Source of the DNA: JBGTSJ01 sp041940305
GTDB taxonomy: Bacteria > Planctomycetota > Planctomycetia > Planctomycetales > Planctomycetaceae
Length of the DNA: 64,000 bases
Assembly (NCBI GenBank): GCA_041940305.1
Contig: JBGTSJ010000014.1
Coordinates: forward strand, 130,296-194,295
Direction: 5' to 3'
Shown: piece after piece, positions 61,263-64,000 of the stretch
Layout: each line of letters begins with the position of its first letter
How positions within the stretch are numbered: the stretch's first letter is position 1
Notes under the pieces: model-generated
What the model was told of the DNA's origin: nothing
The model's input: only the letters and a program-made list of their open reading frames with translations
The model's database searches: none
Program-made: the position numbers and the translations under genes

Positions 61263-62309
61263 CTACCAGTCCAGCCCCAGCATCAACACGTTCAGTCCGC
61301 TGCCGATCCCCAGGAACGCGACGCTGTCACCAGGCTGGATATGCCCCTGCTCGATTGCCAGCGCCGCGGCTGTGGGCAAGGCCGCGGCACCGGTGTTGCC
61401 GAGAAACTCCACGGTTGGGAAATCCGCCCTGGCCGGCAATTCGAGCCGGTCGAGCAGCAGCTTGCGATGGGCCCGGCCCACCTGGTGCGTTACGACCTTG
61501 CGCACATCACCGGACATCCAATCCATTTCCTGCAGAAAGTCCGGCCAGACGTGAGCGGCGAGGTCCACGCCGGCATGCAGCAACGCCTCCGAATCAGTGC
61601 TCATCCGCGGACGCTGGTCGTTCGTCCATTCGGCATCGGCGCCTCCCGCACACAGTTCGTGACTGGCAGTGTCAGAGCGGAACAGGCCGCCCCGGAAGCG
61701 ATGCCCGGTCCGGCTCAATCGCCGATCGCAGAGGACAACCGCAGCCGAACCGGAACCGATCGTCAGCGATGCGATCTCATATTTGATGCTCTTGCGGGTC
61801 ATCGACGGATCAGCCAGCAACCGGTCGATCGTCCCTTCGACCAGCGGCCGCCCGATCTCCGTTCCGACCACGATGCCGGCCGAAATCCGCCCTAACTCAA
61901 TCATGTCGGCCACCATCACCATGCCGTTGAGCAGCCCAAGGCAGGCATTGCTGACGTCCAGGACGAGAGCGTCACTCGGCAGGCCGGCGGCGTGATGTAC
62001 GCCCGATGCTGTCGCGGGCTCCAACTGGTCCCGGCAGACCGATCCGTGGATCAGCGCGCCGATGTGCCGCCGTTCGATGCCGGATTGCTCCAGCGCCCGG
62101 GCGACCGTCTTCGCGCTGATCGTCCCAGGCCGGGTGCCGGGATCAAAAAACCGGCGTTCGCGGATGCCCGTCATCAGTTCCAGGCGGCCCGCCGGGAGCG
62201 ACAGCCGCTCGTAAACGGGCTGCAGGCGGGCCTCGATCTCGTCTGAGGTGACGACGTGCGGCGGCAGCTCCGCGGCGATCGCCTCAATGCAGACGTGCTG
62301 ATAACGCAT
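61263..62309 (-). CDS. Beta-ketoacyl synthase III-family enzyme, OleA-like
   Basis: A 348-residue thiolase-fold enzyme. The acyl-Cys is Cys123 in DVSNACLGLLNGM, with His275 (VTHQVGRAH) and Asn305 (FLGNTGAAALP) completing the triad. The block SVCRDQLEPATAS with Glu97 and the N-terminal EARLQPVYERL and C-terminal LGIGSGLN resemble OleA, which condenses two acyl-CoAs head-to-head, more than FabH. No oleB, oleC or oleD is visible nearby, and the next gene on the strand is an MMPL transporter. So the product could be a long-chain ketone, or the enzyme could serve another lipid path. Cytosolic. Confidence 0.88.
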   Translation of the reverse strand: MRYQHVCIEAIAAELPPHVVTSDEIEARLQPVYERLSLPAGRLELMTGIRERRFFDPGTRPGTISAKTVARALEQSGIERRHIGALIHGSVCRDQLEPATASGVHHAAGLPSDALVLDVSNACLGLLNGMVMVADMIELGRISAGIVVGTEIGRPLVEGTIDRLLADPSMTRKSIKYEIASLTIGSGSAAVVLCDRRLSRTGHRFRGGLFRSDTASHELCAGGADAEWTNDQRPRMSTDSEALLHAGVDLAAHVWPDFLQEMDWMSGDVRKVVTHQVGRAHRKLLLDRLELPARADFPTVEFLGNTGAAALPTAAALAIEQGHIQPGDSVAFLGIGSGLNVLMLGLDW

Positions 62310-62320
62310 GGCAAAGACAA

Positions 62321-62353
62321 AGAAACCCGGTTTCTCTGCGAAACCGGGTTTCT
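62321..62353 (-). terminator. Intrinsic terminator of the small gene at 62379
   Basis: A perfect 14-base stem AGAAACCCGGTTTC / GAAACCGGGTTTCT with a 5-base loop. On the minus strand it follows the stop at 62379 by 26 bases and is followed by TTGTCTTTG. The stem core AAACCCGGTTT recurs in other terminators of the window. Confidence 0.8.
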
Positions 62354-62378
62354 GGTGTGCGGAGGAGCAGGACGTGCG

Positions 62379-62582
62379 TCAGGCGGTGGCCGGCTCGGTC
62401 ACCGGGACACCTTTAAGCAGCGTCTCCAATTCGCTGATACGGGCGTACTTGCGGCGACGCTCGGCGTCGACCTCCGGCGAAAACTCGGCCATATCCAGCG
62501 CGACCGAGCTGCGGACGTACCGCAGACCCTGGAGCAGGATTTCCTGCTGATCGCGAGTCAATTCGAAGTTGTGATCGGTCAT
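62379..62582 (-). CDS. Small hypothetical helical protein
   Basis: A 67-residue protein from the ATG at 62582: NFELTRDQQEILLQGLRYVR, SSVALDMAEFSPEVDAERRR and KYARISELETLLKGV. The predicted pattern is two or three amphipathic helices with many charged residues, as in small planctomycete proteins of unknown function. A longer open frame up to 62741 lacks similarity. A terminator follows it. No function assigned. Confidence 0.7.
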   Translation of the reverse strand: MTDHNFELTRDQQEILLQGLRYVRSSVALDMAEFSPEVDAERRRKYARISELETLLKGVPVTEPATA

Positions 62583-63042
62583 AAGCGGTTGCGGTCGGGA
62601 CTGTTGGGACTGCCCGGGATACGCGTTGAACCGCCGTCCGTGGCTGCACAGATCGTAGCGAAGGGCGAGGTGATGCTCAATTCTCCGGCCATCCACAGAC
62701 TGGCCGGACGACACTTCCGCGGCATCGCCGCTGGGGCGCACGCCGCCGGAAGTCTATGCATCGAACCGCCAGACGCCAAGCTTTGCGAATGTCGAAGCGG
62801 GGCGTGCCGTCGCCATAGACGGGGAGGCTTCGTCAGCCGGAGCAGCAGACACGACCGCTGCCGGACGCATCCAGGCAGCAGTCGGACTCACCGGCATAAC
62901 CTGCCAGTGCTGTGCAGAAGGGTTCTGAAGAGGCGACGGAGACAGAATGGCGTGCTCCGGACGCGGATTCTGAGCACGGTCGACGCTCGGCAACGTTGGG
63001 CCCTTGCTGGCGCGGCGGGCTGGTGTGCTCAAACCCTTCAAC
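62583..63042. other. Intergenic region with 36-base dispersed repeat
   Basis: 460 bases between the small gene and ftsH. It contains copy B of the 36-base repeat at its end. An open frame on the minus strand (62754-63041) encodes ARRASKGPTLPS-like residues, which derive from that repeat; I do not consider it a gene. Confidence 0.5.
62988..63023. repeat. 36-base dispersed repeat, copy B
   Basis: Starts CGGCAACGTTGGGCCC and ends GGCGCGGCGGGCTGG, 33 of 36 identical to copy A at 47310-47345. It lies 19 bases after the ftsH stop on the minus strand. Confidence 0.75.
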
Positions 63043-64000
63043 TCACGGCGTCAGCAGCGGTTCGCCGCGAGGTGTGCCGTGGGTGCGCTGGATGGGGGGG
63101 CCGATGAGCTCGGTGATCTCGTCGCGGCCGAGCATTTCGTGCTCCAGCAGCCCCTGGGCGATCTTGTCGAGTTTGTCGCGGTTTTCGTTGAGCATCTCCG
63201 TGGCGCGCTCGTGGGCGCCGTTGAGGAACCGCTGGATCTCCTGGTCGATGACGTGGGCCGTTTCGTCGCTGTACATCCGCTGTTCGTGGATCTCTTTGCC
63301 GAGGAACGGATGCTCCTCGCCGTCGCGGAACGCGACCGGACCGATGGCCTCGCTCATCCCCCAGTAGGCGATCATCCGCCGCGATATGTTGGTTGCGCGC
63401 TTGAGGTCCTCTTCCGCACCGGCTGAGTATTCGTCGAAGACGAGCTTCTCGGCCGCGCGGCCGGCGAGCGAGACGGTCAGCTCGGCGTGCAGCCGCTTCT
63501 CGCCAATGTGATACCGCTCCTCCTCCGGCAGCATCTGCGTCACTCCGAGGGCCCGCCCACGCGGAATAATCGTGACCTTGTGCACGGGATCGACATCCGG
63601 CAGCAGCCAGGCCAGCAGGGCGTGTCCCGCCTCGTGGTAGGCCGTCATTTCGCGCTCGTGCGGGTTGAGGACCTCCTCCCGCTTGGCCCCCATGAGGATG
63701 CGGTCGCGGGCGACGTCAAAGTCCTCGCGATCCACGGCCTCCTTTCCCTCGCGGGTCGCATTGAGCGCCGCCTCGTTGACGAGGTTGCGCAGATCGGCCC
63801 CGGAGAACCCGATCGTGCCGGCGGCGATCTCGTCGAGATTGACGTCATCGGCCAGCGGCACCTTGCGGACGTGCACCTTGAGGATGCCGACCCGCCCCGG
63901 CTTGCTGGGGCGCTCGACCGTCACGTGGCGGTCGAACCGGCCGGGCCGCAGCAGCGCGGGGTCGAGGACGTCGGGGCGGTTCGTCGCCGCGATGACGATC
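63043..64000 (-). CDS. ftsH: ATP-dependent zinc metalloprotease FtsH (N-terminal part beyond window)
   Basis: About 319 codons of the C-terminal part are present; the frame is open to the window edge. It includes the AAA second region of homology (AATNRPDVLDPALLRPGRFD R), the lid GFSGADLRNLVNEAALNATR, the protease active site AYHEAGHALLAWLLP (His-Glu-x2-His), and the third zinc Asp region YSAGAEEDLKRATNISRRM. FtsH degrades membrane and some soluble proteins and is anchored by an N-terminal membrane part that lies outside this window. Length of the visible part fits the family. Confidence 0.97.
   Translation of the reverse strand, partial: IVIAATNRPDVLDPALLRPGRFDRHVTVERPSKPGRVGILKVHVRKVPLADDVNLDEIAAGTIGFSGADLRNLVNEAALNATREGKEAVDREDFDVARDRILMGAKREEVLNPHEREMTAYHEAGHALLAWLLPDVDPVHKVTIIPRGRALGVTQMLPEEERYHIGEKRLHAELTVSLAGRAAEKLVFDEYSAGAEEDLKRATNISRRMIAYWGMSEAIGPVAFRDGEEHPFLGKEIHEQRMYSDETAHVIDQEIQRFLNGAHERATEMLNENRDKLDKIAQGLLEHEMLGRDEITELIGPPIQRTHGTPRGEPLLTP

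Noticed and set aside
62754..63041. 95-codon minus-strand frame with ARRASKGPTLPS
   Set aside because: Arises from the 36-base dispersed repeat and lacks a ribosome site.

Overview
The window looks like chromosomal DNA of a GC-rich planctomycete (Planctomycetota, probably Planctomycetales). The evidence is the set of lineage-typical families: a PSCyt1/DUF1549/DUF1553 cytochrome, a PVC-type heme-binding propeller protein with HEAT-like repeats, DUF1559, DUF3500 and DUF1614 proteins, a secreted sulfatase, and low-complexity secreted proteins. Genes are mostly single or in short runs, with many intergenic spacers. I saw no tRNA, rRNA, CRISPR array, transposase or phage gene.

Layout. 1-10.6 kb: partial aspartic protease, then minus-strand secreted sulfatase, prolyl oligopeptidase, PQQ-propeller protein, iron alcohol dehydrogenase and the large PSCyt1 protein. 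10.9-15.3 kb: Trp/Tyr/Asn-rich secreted protein, HU-like protein and parvulin isomerase. 15.8-19.0 kb: class I aminotransferase, a TPR-like/discoidin-like gene, and a displaced second copy of the aminotransferase 3' end next to an inverted-repeat element. 19-36.8 kb: housekeeping and membrane functions (radical SAM, Mrp, DUF1614, alpha/beta hydrolase, SDR, DUF6159, YqgE, PVC heme protein, UppP, GGCT, DUF3500, a frameshifted MBL hydrolase). 37-38.8 kb: argG and a GNAT. 38.8-40.6 kb: a HipBST-like tripartite toxin-antitoxin operon preceded by four palindromic operators. 40.6-45.6 kb: minus-strand run of ATP-grasp protein, GNAT-deacetylase fusion, GNAT and DUF1559 membrane protein. 45.8-50.8 kb: M32 carboxypeptidase, peptidase-MA-like protein, PRC-barrel protein, small membrane protein and family 4/5 uracil-DNA glycosylase. 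51.1-57.1 kb: a cyclic-di-GMP-I riboswitch followed by six co-directional genes, five of them TadE/TadG-like, ended by a terminator. 57.1-64 kb: GNAT, GroES-like protein, MMPL exporter, OleA-like thiolase, a small protein and the C-terminal part of FtsH.

The strongest leads are: (1) the riboswitch-led Tad-like surface operon; (2) the fusion of an acetyltransferase to an acetylpolyamine-amidohydrolase-type deacetylase, beside a glutathionylspermidine-synthase-like ATP-grasp gene; (3) the HipBST-like module with its operator array; (4) the duplicated aminotransferase 3' end, whose 13 differences are all synonymous. A family of intergenic elements with inverted arms of short purine-rich motifs recurs throughout and marks several gene boundaries. 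All assignments come from reading the sequence; no database search was run.
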